Source of the DNA: Lanius collurio | Lineage: Eukaryota > Chordata > Aves > Passeriformes > Laniidae | Assembly (NCBI GenBank): GCA_020086605.1 | Contig: JACBWW010000097.1 | Coordinates: 190,025-254,024 of the forward strand | Length of the DNA: 64,000 nucleotides | Direction of reading: 5' to 3' | In this document: piece after piece, positions 1 to 12,000 of the stretch | Position numbering within the stretch: the first letter of the stretch is position 1 | Layout: the number at the start of each line of letters is the position of its first letter | Program-made: the position numbers and the translations under genes | The notes under the pieces: model-generated | The model's database searches: none | Told to the model about the DNA's origin: nothing | The model's input: the letters and a program-made list of their open reading frames with translations, nothing else

Positions 1-3000
1 TGCTTCACATTGGAATCCTTTTGTTGATGGTAGCAACAAGTAAGTACAGATCAAACCATCTTTTCTTTCTGTGACTTAATATGAAACTGAAAGAAAAATG
101 AGTTGTGTTTAAAAAATCAAACCATGAGCTCTGATCCACTTTAATGTTGATAAATAAGGAGGTGTTACCCAGCATGCAGGTGCTTGGTCAATTCTCTGGG
201 AGAGTGACTTTTAATCTCTTTTAACCACCAGCAGCAGCTTGTTTTAAGTTTGTAGGTGGGAAGTGAAGTGTGAATGCATGGCCAGGACAGTGACATAACA
301 CAGCCACAGTGAGTTTCCTGCAGCAGAGCTGAGTTCAGGATCCTGCTCTGGCCTCACACTTCTCTTCTGAGCCGTGGCTGTGGTTGTGACATCCTGTGAC
401 AAGGCCTGTGCACAGCCCTGAACTCGAGAAAGGGAAGGAGAAACCAGTTCTGAATGTTGAGTTTTACCAAGCTCAGTAACACTGCCCAACTCCTCCTGCT
501 GTGGGTCTGATCAGTGTCATTTATAAACTCAGCCACGGAGTGTTTTGGGGTGAAATGTTTTAGGGAAAGATGTGCTTATAGCTGGTTTCCCTGGGATAAA
601 GCAGGCCTGAAGTACAGGAGCACAGCTCTCTCCAAGTTAGGACTGAATTTTTTTTAGGTGTGTACCTTCCTTTTGCTGCAGAAGAGTGGACTCTGCCTTT
701 AAAGGCAATCCCTGGATTTGCAGTCAGGAGTGTGGAGGTTCAGATGTAGGGAAAGATGGTATCTGGGCTCAAATCATTGCTCAGCTCAAAGAGCCTGTTT
801 CCCATCTTTATTTGGAACTGAGCAGCACACAGTGAATTTCTTTGGCTTTTTTTTCTGCAGATAAAAGTCTTGCATAAGCTGTCAGCTGACACTACAACCC
901 CCTGAAAAAGCTGGTGGAGGTTGCCAGGATTTGAGCCTTTTGAAGCATCCTGCTTTTCCTGCTCCCACTCTCATTGTAGCAGGAGTCTGGGGGGCTCTGG
1001 GCTCTGCCTCTCCCTGCCCAGTAAGGGCAGTGCCTGTTTTTCTCCCCTCCCTGGGTTTGTTTGTGTGACCCTGCTGAGCTGCAGCAGTGCTGGGAGTGCT
1101 GCATTTCCTGCAGCCAGCTGGAATCTGGGGGGTGGAGGAGCAGGGAGGGAGGGACTCAGGGATTCGATCCTGTTCCCGTGGCTTTGTCTGTACCAGGCTG
1201 TGCTCAAGCTGCAGCCAACATTCCCAGGGCTGTAAATCAGTGAAGAGGTAGGGATTCCTTTGGAAGGAGGGCAGGCCCAGCAGTCCTGGATGGTGAATCC
1301 GTGCTGCTCACTTGGAAACCGCTTCCAGTTGGAAAGATAAACAGGAAATGCATAACTCCTCTGTCCCAGCAGTTCTGAGTAATCCCTGGGATGTCCACAG
1401 AGGATGTGTGCTGGGGGGTCCTTTGGCTTTTGTCAGAGTGGTTGGGTAGGGATATCTCTGACTTAGGAATTATTTGACAGGGAAGGGGAATACCAGGATG
1501 TGTACTTGGTGGTTGAACTGATTGCTTGGTTTTCTCACTGTACAATTTTTTAATTAATTTTTTAATAGATGTTTCTGTATTTTGGAGGTGTTTTTTTGAT
1601 GGTTTCCATAGAATCTCAGAAAGATTTGGGTTGGAAGGGACCTAAAAGCCCATCCCAGGCTGCTCTAAGCCTCATCCAACCTGGCCTTGGACACTTCCAG
1701 GGATCCAGGGGCAGCCACAGCTGCTCTGGGCAACAAGAACCTTTCAGAAAGAAAGGCTTTTTCTCCTTTAAGTTTTTTAGTAGTTCCTGTTGGTAACTGT
1801 CTGCTGCTTTCCCTCAGAAGTGACTTGGAGGGAAATTTCGCATTAATCCAAATTTGGCTGTGTTTTCCTGGTCATTGCCCTTAAAGACACAGCTTGAAAA
1901 TTGCCATTTTGCAAAATTTTATCAGGGTTTTTCTTCTTCAAGGTTGTATTTTCAGTGTTGCTTTGATCCTCTAGTCACAATTTCTTTTTTGTTGTTGTCC
2001 CTGGAGTAGCTTTGGAACAAAAATTCTCACTGTAGTGGGAAACTGTCTGGGTCTTTTGTGTATATGTATAAATAAGGAAACTTCCCTTTAAAGGCTTTTC
2101 TCCATTTGTCTCCCTGTAACTTCCTCTGTTCTTTTTTTTTCTCTTTTTATATTGTACTGTTGTGAGACATTTCAACAACATTTGAAATGCCAGGTAGGGA
2201 AATGAAAGCTGATGGTGTGAAAGAGAGATCAGTGATTTTTAGGGGGCAGGGGGAAGGAAGGGACCTTACAGAGCGGAAAAGGGCTTAGTGCAGAGAATTA
2301 TTTGTTTTGGAAGGGGCTGGGAGATGCTTGTTGTGAAACTCAGTGACATCAGGGATGGGTTGAGTTGCACGTGTTGACCTCAGAGCAGAGCTCTTAATTT
2401 TATAAACATTCTGCCTTAGGGGACTGCTCACAAAATTTGGCGATGGGAGTGAAGATGTTGAAGAGTGAGTGGATCTCTTTGCTGTACTGTTGCTCTGCTC
2501 CCAAACCTCTTCCCTCCAAACGCTGCAGGAGGCTTTGCCACTCACCAGCAAGTGAGGGCTGGCTGCTCTCCCAGGCCTAACGCACGCTTGGCTCCTTCTC
2601 TGATCCTCAGGAGAAATCCCAAAGCTCTGCTTTCTCTCCTGCTCTCCTTCCTGAGTTACCTTAGAGTCCCTGTGGAAGTGCCTAACACTTAAAAGCAGAT
2701 TTTATGTTGATTAATCCATCGGCCATGAGCAAGGCCTGGTTGTGATGGGACGTGCAGATGATGCTGCACTGCTCTGTGCAGCTCCTCTGGTGCTCACATG
2801 TTCCTCTGACCCAGCAGCAAGGCTGCAAACTGGAATCACACAATCCTAGAGGGGTTTGGTTGGAAGGGACGTTCAAAACCATCTTGCTCCACCCCCCTGT
2901 CATGGGCAGGGACAACTTCCACTATCCCAGGGTATTCCAGGCCCTGTCTAGCCTGGCCTTGGGCACTGCGAGGGATCCAGGGGCAGCCACAGCTTCTCTG

Positions 3001-6000
3001 GGCACCCTGTGCCAGGGCCTCACCTCCCTCACAGGGAAGAATTTCTTCCCAATATCCAACCTAAATCTACTTTTTTCCAGCTTAAAACCATTCCCTCTTG
3101 TCCTGTCCCTCCAGGCCCTTGTCCAAAGTCTCTCTCTAGCCTGAGATCCAGTTCCTGAATGTATACTGATTTACAGACTTCAAATATCCTTCCCCGCAGA
3201 TTGCTCTATAACATTGATATTTATGAAAGAACAGGAGTTTATTAAAAACCAACACTTCTAATGAGGTTAATGAACTTTTCCCTGCTCTTGGACTTCTGGT
3301 TTAACCCTGTGTGTGCAAAGCTCTGCTCTGCCTTTTCTGTGCCTCTGGTTCATCTCATTTCCAGTCCTCAAGGAGTTCTGAATTTGGTTTAACTCAGACA
3401 CCTTCTGCCCTTTTCATTGCAGATCGACACTAAAGCGAGCTGGGCCGCCCCCGCTGCCTCCCAAGGTGAGAAATGTGGGATTGAAGGGATTGAGCCAGCC
3501 TGGGATGGCCTCTGCTGTCTTCTGCCTGTGATTTTCCATCAGAGAGGCACCTCTGAAATTGTTCTGCTGTCACATGTCTTATTTTCATACAATCATGGAT
3601 CTCCTGAGCTGCAAGGGTCCCACAAGGATCATCCAGCCCAACCCCTGTCCCTGCCCAGACCCCCCAACAACCCCACCCTGGGCATCCCTGGCAGCGCTGT
3701 CCCATCGCTCCTGGAGCTCTGGCAGCCTCAGTGCCCATTCCCTGGGGAGCCTGGGCAGTGCCAGCACCCTCTGGGGGTGGGGCCTTTCCCTGATACCCAG
3801 CCTAAACCTCTGCTGGCCCAGCTCCAGCCGTTCCCTGTGTCCTGTTCCTGCTGACCAGGGAGCTTTTTATCTTTCCTATACTGTGGTGCCCAAAACCACA
3901 CACACTTTTCAGAGGCTGACACATTTTTATGTCAGAGCAGTGTGACTTGAATTCAGCTTATCTGAGGTTTATTCTTCCCAAGTGCCATTCCCAATCCCTC
4001 CCATTTCCCAAGTAACCATTCCCCTCTTTGGTTCCTTGCAGCCAAGGATGAACAATTACCCTGAGGAAAACCTCCTGGATGATGACAGATGCCAGACCAT
4101 AAAACACTTCCCAGACTCCCAGAACAGAGCCCCAGCAGCCCACAGGAGACAGAGCATCCCAGTTTGTGGGCCCCAGGCAGATTCCTGCCCCATGGGGATG
4201 ACCAGCAGCATCAGCAGCCCTGGATTGCTCACAGCCAGATACAGCGACCTGGGTAAATGCCTCACCTGTCCTGAAGCTGACTGGCACCCTGGAAAAGGAA
4301 TTGCTTCCAGAGCCAGCTATTCCCTAGATAATACCTTAAAACAAGCTGATCACGAGGTGAAGTTTTCCCTTTTCCTTGTGTGGTTCTTATTAGAGCCATG
4401 CCTCGTGGTGGGAATGTTCTTCCCGAAACAAGGACACTCAGCCAGGCAATCCCATTCTGTGTTGCCTGCAGGAAGAGGAGGAAAAACAATGAATGTGTGG
4501 GGAGGACCTTTCCACAGCTTTATTCTCAGTGGAATTTGTTCCAGGGACTGTTTGGATGATGGGGTGTGTGGAGCTCAGCATGGACAGCTGTGTTGGGAAG
4601 GGCTCAGCTCCCTGAGATGTGCCTATGGAATGGCAGAGCTCACTCCTCCCCTCCTGCTCAGCACAGGGGGGGAGATTTTCTATTTCACTGGGTCAAATAA
4701 GCTGCAAACCCTGTCTGGGCTCCTTTTCAGGCAATGGGAACGGGATGCTGAAACACATTGAGGAGAATGCAGAAGGACCTGGACAAATCCCTCAGCTCCC
4801 ACGGAAAAAGGAGAAGAGAGATTTCCCGGTAGGTGTTGGGACTCTGGGGCTGATCTCACTGTCCTCAAGCTGGTTTTGTGCCAGTGCACAGGAGGGGTTT
4901 TATGATCTTTCCTTCTTCCCACAGAAACCAGCAATCAATGGTTTGCCTCCGACTCCGAAGGTGCTGGTAAGAAATCCCGTGTGCAGTGGGAATTCTGGAA
5001 ACCTCCTCTGTCTGGTGTGGAAGGTTTATGCTGGAATGAGGCACCAGCTCATCTGGGGGCATTTTCTGCATCTCACAGCCAGTTACTTTCCCAGTGCTGA
5101 ATCCACAATATTAATTTCCATTCTTTTAAACCTTCCAGTCACTGTTCAGTGTGGATGGGAAGGGTTGGAGGCTTCCCTGGCTCTGTGAGTTGTGATCTCC
5201 AGTGGCAGATCCTGCTTAGGAAGAGAAATGGGAAAAGGTGGTAGTGATAAGAGGGTGTTTTTGTCTGTTTTTCCTTCATGTGCCATTTTATAAGCACTCA
5301 GTATTCATGTTTGTTATATTCAATAAATAATAGTCAATATTCTTACAATTATAGAATAATTTAGGTTGGAAAATCCCTCTGAGATCACTGAGTCCAACCA
5401 TTCCCCAGCACTGCCAAGGCCACCACTGCCCCATGTCCCCAGGTGCCACATCCACATGGATTTTAAATCCCTCCAGTGTTACTGTTCTTACCCAGTAGGT
5501 ACTAAAGCTGTTGATACCATTTGGAGGCCTCTTTGCACTTCTGAATGCCCATGGATACAAATGAAAAGCAGTGGAAGGCTGTGTGTGTTCAGCTGTGTGT
5601 GAGTGGTCAGGAAATCAACTCTTTACACTCTAAATTAGTTTCAGGTTTCAGTTTTGGTGTCTTCCAGATGGGAGCCTGTTTTTCCAAAGTCTTTGATGGT
5701 TGTCCTTTGAAGATTAATTGTGCAACTTCATGGATCCATCCAGATACTAAAGGTAAAGTTATTTTAGGTCTGGTGATGGGGAAAGAAATCAATTTGTAAA
5801 CTCACTTTAGGTTTGCATTTGAAACCTCCCAAAGTGGGAGGGGAATAATTCCTTTCCCTGGATTTCTTAGATCAGTACATCATCTTTGGAACTGAAGAAG
5901 GGATCTACACTCTGAATTTGAATGAACTTCATGAAGCAACCATGGAACAGGTGAGTTCTGGTGGGTTGAACACACAGAATAGATCTGGGGACATTATGGA

Positions 6001-9000
6001 GCAATGAAGTTTGGCTTTGGAGGGAAAAGGTGGGTACCAGGCTCTGGGGCTTAAATCATTCCCATCAAAGCCAGTAATGAAAACCTGACAATTATTTGTT
6101 CCCTGACCTACCTGTATTTTTTAGTTGCTGCTTGTGGAACGCTGCTGTCAAATCTTCCTTTTCCTTGGAGAACAGTTCCCTGCCCCTTCTCCCTCCATTC
6201 CATCCCCACTAGATGGCACATTGCAGCTCCTTGGATGCTACCAAAGCTCTCAATCATTTAATTCAGCTGCTGTTATCCCCAAGAAGCTTTTCCTGGGCTC
6301 TCTAACCCTTTCCAAAGCCATTTCATGCAGTCGTGGTCTTAAATCTGATGGTTTAGAGTCAGGATGTTCTTGGAATCTCATTCCTTGTATGTTTTTCTAA
6401 ATTATTTCATCTAACAGTCTTCTCTGGGCTTTTCCATGTGGTTTTTTATATCCCACTGAAAGGCTGGCTGTGCCAGTGGTGGGTAGGGAGAACATTCAGT
6501 GCACTTCAAACAGTTTCCTTTTCCAGGAGAGCATTCCCAGCTGGCAGAGGTCAGGTGTGACCACCTCAAACCCCAGAGGCTTCTGCCACACCACTTGTTC
6601 CCACATTTCCTTTTATTCATTTGATGATTTCTCCCCTCCAAATGCACATTCTGAACTGCTTCTCCAGCTTTTAATTCTGCTTGCATCTTCCAGAGGGCTT
6701 CCTGTCTCTCCAAGGTTAATACCTTCCAATGCCACGAGTATACTTTTATTCCATTTGTGGCTTTTCAGTGGAAATACTGAATGAAGCCAGAGCTGTTCTA
6801 TTAAATAGGAAATTGCTGGGAGATACTCAGGGTTTGTGTCCAAGCAGTTGGATGTTCTCTTTCTACACTTTCTGCTGCACCTCTTTTCTTACTTTGCACA
6901 TGGGAGTGGCACACAGGACAAAGTGTTCTAGAATCATGAAATGGTTTGGGTTGGAAGGGAACTTAAATCCTGTCCAGTTCCACCCCTTGCTATGGACAGG
7001 GTCATTTCCACTATCCCAGGGTACTCCAAGCCCCATCCAGCCTGGCCTTGGACATTTATTCCAATATTCCATGGTCTTGTCTGTGCAGGGCTAAGGGTCC
7101 AAAACAGTGAATAAACAGGAAGATGGGATTTTCCCAGTGTGGATCGCTGCAGGAATGGTAGTGGGGGTGGAGCAGGCAGGGAAAATGACAGTTGAAAATT
7201 CCTGTATGTTTCTATTATTGATGGAATTCTTTTCTTTTTTCCAGTTATTTCCCCGGAAATGCACCTGGCTGTACGTTATCAACAACACGTTAATGTCCCT
7301 GTCAGGTGAGTGCAAACAGAAAGAACAGAACATTTAAAGTCATGATTGAACACAAGGTGTTTTGGTCAGCCTGGAGAGGAGAGAGATCCAGGGAGAGCTC
7401 AGAGCCTCTTCCAGGGCCTGAAGGGGCTCCAGGAGAGCTGCAGAGGGACTGGGGACAAGGCCTGGAGGGACAGGACACAGGGAATGGCTTCCCAGTGCCA
7501 GAGGGCAGGGCTGGATGGGATCCTGGGAATTGGGAATTGCTGGCTGGGAGGGTGGGCAGGGGCTGGGCTGGAATTGCCAGAGCAGCTGTGGCTGCCCCTG
7601 GATCCCTGGCAGTGCCCAAGGCCAGGTTGGACAGGACTTGGAGCAGCCTGGCACAGTGGGAGGTGTCCCTGCCCATGGCAGGGGTGGCACTGGGGGGGAT
7701 TTGAGGTCCCTTCCAACCCAACCCATTCTGAGATTCTGTGTCCTAACACAAAACTTGTGTCCAATTGAAGGACAATGAGGTGGCTTTCAAGTACTGCTCA
7801 TGCAGCAGTTTTGCTGCTTGGATATACTGATTGCTGGGCAGTCAGTTGTCCTGGAATAGAACATTCCAGACAGGAATCAGGCACTGTGGGATGGAGGCTG
7901 ATGCTGCCATCACTATGCCTTTAAACATGCAGGATTTGTATAGCAACACTTGTCTTGATTTACAGATAAGAAAATACCCTGATATAATTGATTGTTGTTT
8001 TATAATTACAGCCTTTTAAAAATGTTTGCATAAAACTAACTGTAATGAAATGAGCTCTGATCTTCTCTATATTCATTATCATTTTTATCTTATTTTATTT
8101 TTCTTCATATCTGGACATGACCTACCTGACACCTGTTTTAGAAGGTAATTTTTCCATACCTCCTTTTTCCTGAACCTTGCAGTTCTGTGCTGAAGGAGTG
8201 GCTGAGATGTCAACTCTGCTCTTCTCTCTTACAGGGAAAACATTCCAGCTCTACTCCCATAATTTAATAGCATTGTTTGAACAAGCCAAAAAAACAGGAT
8301 TAGCTGCTCATATTCAAACCCACAGATTTCCTGACAAAATACTACCAAGGTACAAATCTTTCACTTAGAGACAATTATTAATAAGTGAAAATAGCCATAA
8401 ATTGTTTTGGGGATGTTGAGTTGGTGCATGAAGGGTCCTGACATCTGTTGTTGATGCATTTTTTGGTGATTATTTTTCCAGGAAATTTGCCTTAACGACC
8501 AAGATCCCTGACACAAAAGGATGCCACAAATGCTGTATAGGTGAGCAGACAAATTCAGCTTTGCCATTTATTCTCCTGGCCTTTGGCCCTGGCCATGGCA
8601 TGTCTGAAATTCATTTCTTTTTAAGAAACTTGGAGTTAGTTCTTTGTTCAGATAAAAGGCTGAGGGAATTGGAGTAGTTCAGCCCAGAGGTGTTCTAGAG
8701 TGACCTAATTGGGGCATTTCAGTGCCTGAAGAAGCTACAGGAAAAATGGAGAGGGACTTTGGACAACGACCTGGAGTGCCAGGACAAGAGGGAATGGCTT
8801 CCCAGTGCCAGAAAGGCAGGGACAGATGGGATATTTGGATTAAATTCTTCCCAGACCCCTGGCACATCCACAAGCAGCCTTTTCCCCTTGTCACCTTGGC
8901 TCAAGATGTGATCCAGTTCCAACTTGTAGTGAGGAAAACTTGAATATTTTCCACCAAGGAAGGATTAGTAGGAATAAAAATTCTGGCAGCCCGGGGAGGG

Positions 9001-12000
9001 CAAAGCCATCAGTGCAGTTTGAAGTGCACAGAAAGGGTTAAGGTGAAGTTGTGGATTTGCCTTCAGCTTGGGCTGCCTGCAGAATGTTTGTCCTTTCCAA
9101 TACTGGCCCTGGTGCTGTGTGAAATCAGAATCATGGAATTACTAAGGCTGGAAAAGCCCTCTCAGATCATCCATCCATTCCCCCAGCACTGCCCAGCCCA
9201 GCACTAACCCAACATCCTCCAGTGTCACATCTGCAAATTGTACCTTTCCACCCCTAAAAATGAATATAAAGTGTTCAGCTGCACACACTTGGAGATCCTG
9301 TTTGGCTCATCCAAAGTGCCCACAACAGCCACATTTACAAATAACTCCTGAAGTCAGGCTGCTCCTGTGCCCAAATGAACTTAAAAAACCACCCCAAAGC
9401 CTATCTCATGTATTCCATGAGCTGTCAGAGCTCCCTGGGAGCTTCCCACCTTCTCTGCCTGGGAATTGTTTCATTTCAAGCCCAGTCTGCCCCCGAGCTC
9501 TCCCTCCTGGCTCCCACAGCCCCAGGGAGAGGCACTGCAGCTCTTCTGCCCACTCAGCGTGTGCCCTCTGAACTGGGACTGCAGGAATGCAGCTGGTTAT
9601 TAATTAAAGCTGTAATTGAATTTATCTGGAATGTAGCACAGTATTAATCACTGTGGATGTTGGGATGGGAAGCCACAAGGCAACAGTGGGGAACTGATGG
9701 AACAAGATGGGTTTTAAGGTCCCTCCCAAGCCTAATCATGCCATGATTGATCTTATAATGCTATTCCTTAACTCATTTGTAAATATAGCTGTAGGGTTTT
9801 TATTTCAAGTATACATTGAACTTGCAGGGCTTTAAAATGACTGTTTTCTGGGGTTTTTTATTTTATATAGTACGAAATCCATACACAGGCCACAAGTACC
9901 TGTGTGGTGCATTGCAGTCTGGAATTGTTCTACTCCAGTGGTATGAGCCAATGCAGAAATTCATGTTAATAAAGGTAAGCATTTACACTTTTAGTTCAGT
10001 TGAATAATTATACACTTGTTGAAATAACCTTTCCAGAGTTTGTGATGGAAAGTTCACCTCAGTCTGGTGCCTTTTGTGGGTTGTGAGCACTTGAAAGTCT
10101 GGCTGGACACATTTTGACTCAGAAAATCTTGTGACTGAAGTAATTTAAGTAATATAAAAGTCATTTAAGTGCTGGGTCAAGCCCAGCACTGGCAATAACA
10201 GACCATGATCCACCTCTGCCCAGCCTTCAAAAGCACTCTCAACAGCAGTAAAATATCTGTATATTTATACTTTGTGCATGTTGTTGCAGAGTCATTTCAA
10301 GGTAAAAACAAACTCCCAGAGGCCTGCTGATGTTTTCTTTTCCCAGCACTTTGATTTCCCCCTGCCAAGCCCCCTGAATGTGTTTGAGATGCTGGTGATC
10401 CCAGAGCAGGAGTATCCCATGGTGTGCGTGGCCATCTCCAAGGGCACGGAGCCCAACCAGGTGGTGCAGTTTGAGACAATCAACCTGAACTCTGCATCCT
10501 CGTGGTTCACAGAGATCGGGGCAGGTGAGCCTCTGGGTTCCTCCTGCAGCTGCTTTGTTGTCTGGGAATGTTGGCTATCCCTTCCTTGGAGTCATTTGGA
10601 GACCCTTTAGGCTTGGCAGCTTCTCTGCCTAAAGCAGATGGAAGCTGATCCCTGATTGGCAGAACCTGAGGGGAGCCAGTAGGAAAAGCTGGAGAGGGAC
10701 TTGGGATGATTCCCAGTGCCAGAGGGCAGGGCTGGATGGGAGATTGGGAAGGAATTCCTGGCTGGGAGGGTGGGCAGGCCCTGGCACAGGGTGCTCAGAG
10801 CAGCTGTGGCTGCCCCTGGATCCCTGGCAGTGCCCAAGGCCAGGCTGGACATCGGGGCTGGGAGCAGCCTGGCACAGTGGGAGGTGTCCCTGCCATGGCA
10901 GGGGCTGGAATGGGATGGGCTTTAAGGTCCCTTTCCAATCCCAACTATTCTGGGATTCCCTGATTCTCTGTGTTGTGCTGACCTGCCCACATCAGTACAA
11001 ACTGTCCTGACAAAACACCTTTTATTTTCTATATTTCCTTAAACACCAGTTAGACCCTGCTGGTGGGGGTTCTCCTTTGGGGTTCCATTCTGTTTCCTGG
11101 GATCCTGCTCTTTCCTCTCCTTTCCTGCATAAATTCTCCCAGAAATGGATTCCTGTCCATCCTCCAACCCTTGTGGGAGGGTTGTTATCTTCAGCTGGCT
11201 CTTAAAAATTAAAGATTTGGGTTATTTTTAAAACCTGGTTGATATTTTGCAGCTGCTTTTCTCTGCTGCCTTTGTTGAATGTACATTTTTACCTTTAAAT
11301 ATTGCTTTTTAGCAGCTCTAGGAGCAACTTCATTAGTAAAAACCAGGAAAAAAGTCTATCAGACTAGTTTATTCTCATCACAATAATCTTTCCAGATGTG
11401 GATTTATGGGAAAAGAGTGAATTTTTAGGAATTAAAATTCCCTTGATGGTTCCTTTTGTTTATTGTGGTGCCCCTCTATGGAGGAAGCTGTACTGAACTG
11501 CAGCATAAAATGTATTTTATCCAATAAAAGTTGTGTTTTCCTATTAAATACCTGCTTTGAACAGAGAGCTTTGTGCTTCTCCCAGAACATTCTGGGATCT
11601 TAGAGCCTTTAAAAAAATCAGAGTAACAAATATCACAGTGAAAAGAGCTTGGGGGAGGGCTGAGTCTTTTGATGTGCTATAAAATATAAAATAATCTGGT
11701 TTATTTTTCCCCAGGCAATCAGCAGTTGGATGCCATTCACGTGACACAGCTGGAAAGAGACACTGTCCTGGTCTGCCTGGACAGTGAGTAACACACAACT
11801 CTCTTGGATCACTCACTACACCTCGTGCAAAACTTGGGTTGCCACAGTTGTTGATTTTAACTCCACCACGAGTTCATTTTCCTCCCTACATAATTGTGTT
11901 GTAATATTTCCAAAAAAGATAGTTTGGATAAGTGGGATCTCACTCTGGTTTTTGTGATTCCATTTCCCCTCTTCATGTGTGCATCACTCCGTCAGGAGAG

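Noticed and set aside
7302..7768. Several overlapping open frames of 120-140 codons on both strands
   Set aside because: They lie in a CR1 3' fragment that is GC-rich and poor in stop codons. The same peptide pieces recur at 10.7, 43.4, 50.5, 55.5, 56.5 and 59.2 kb. They are not genes.
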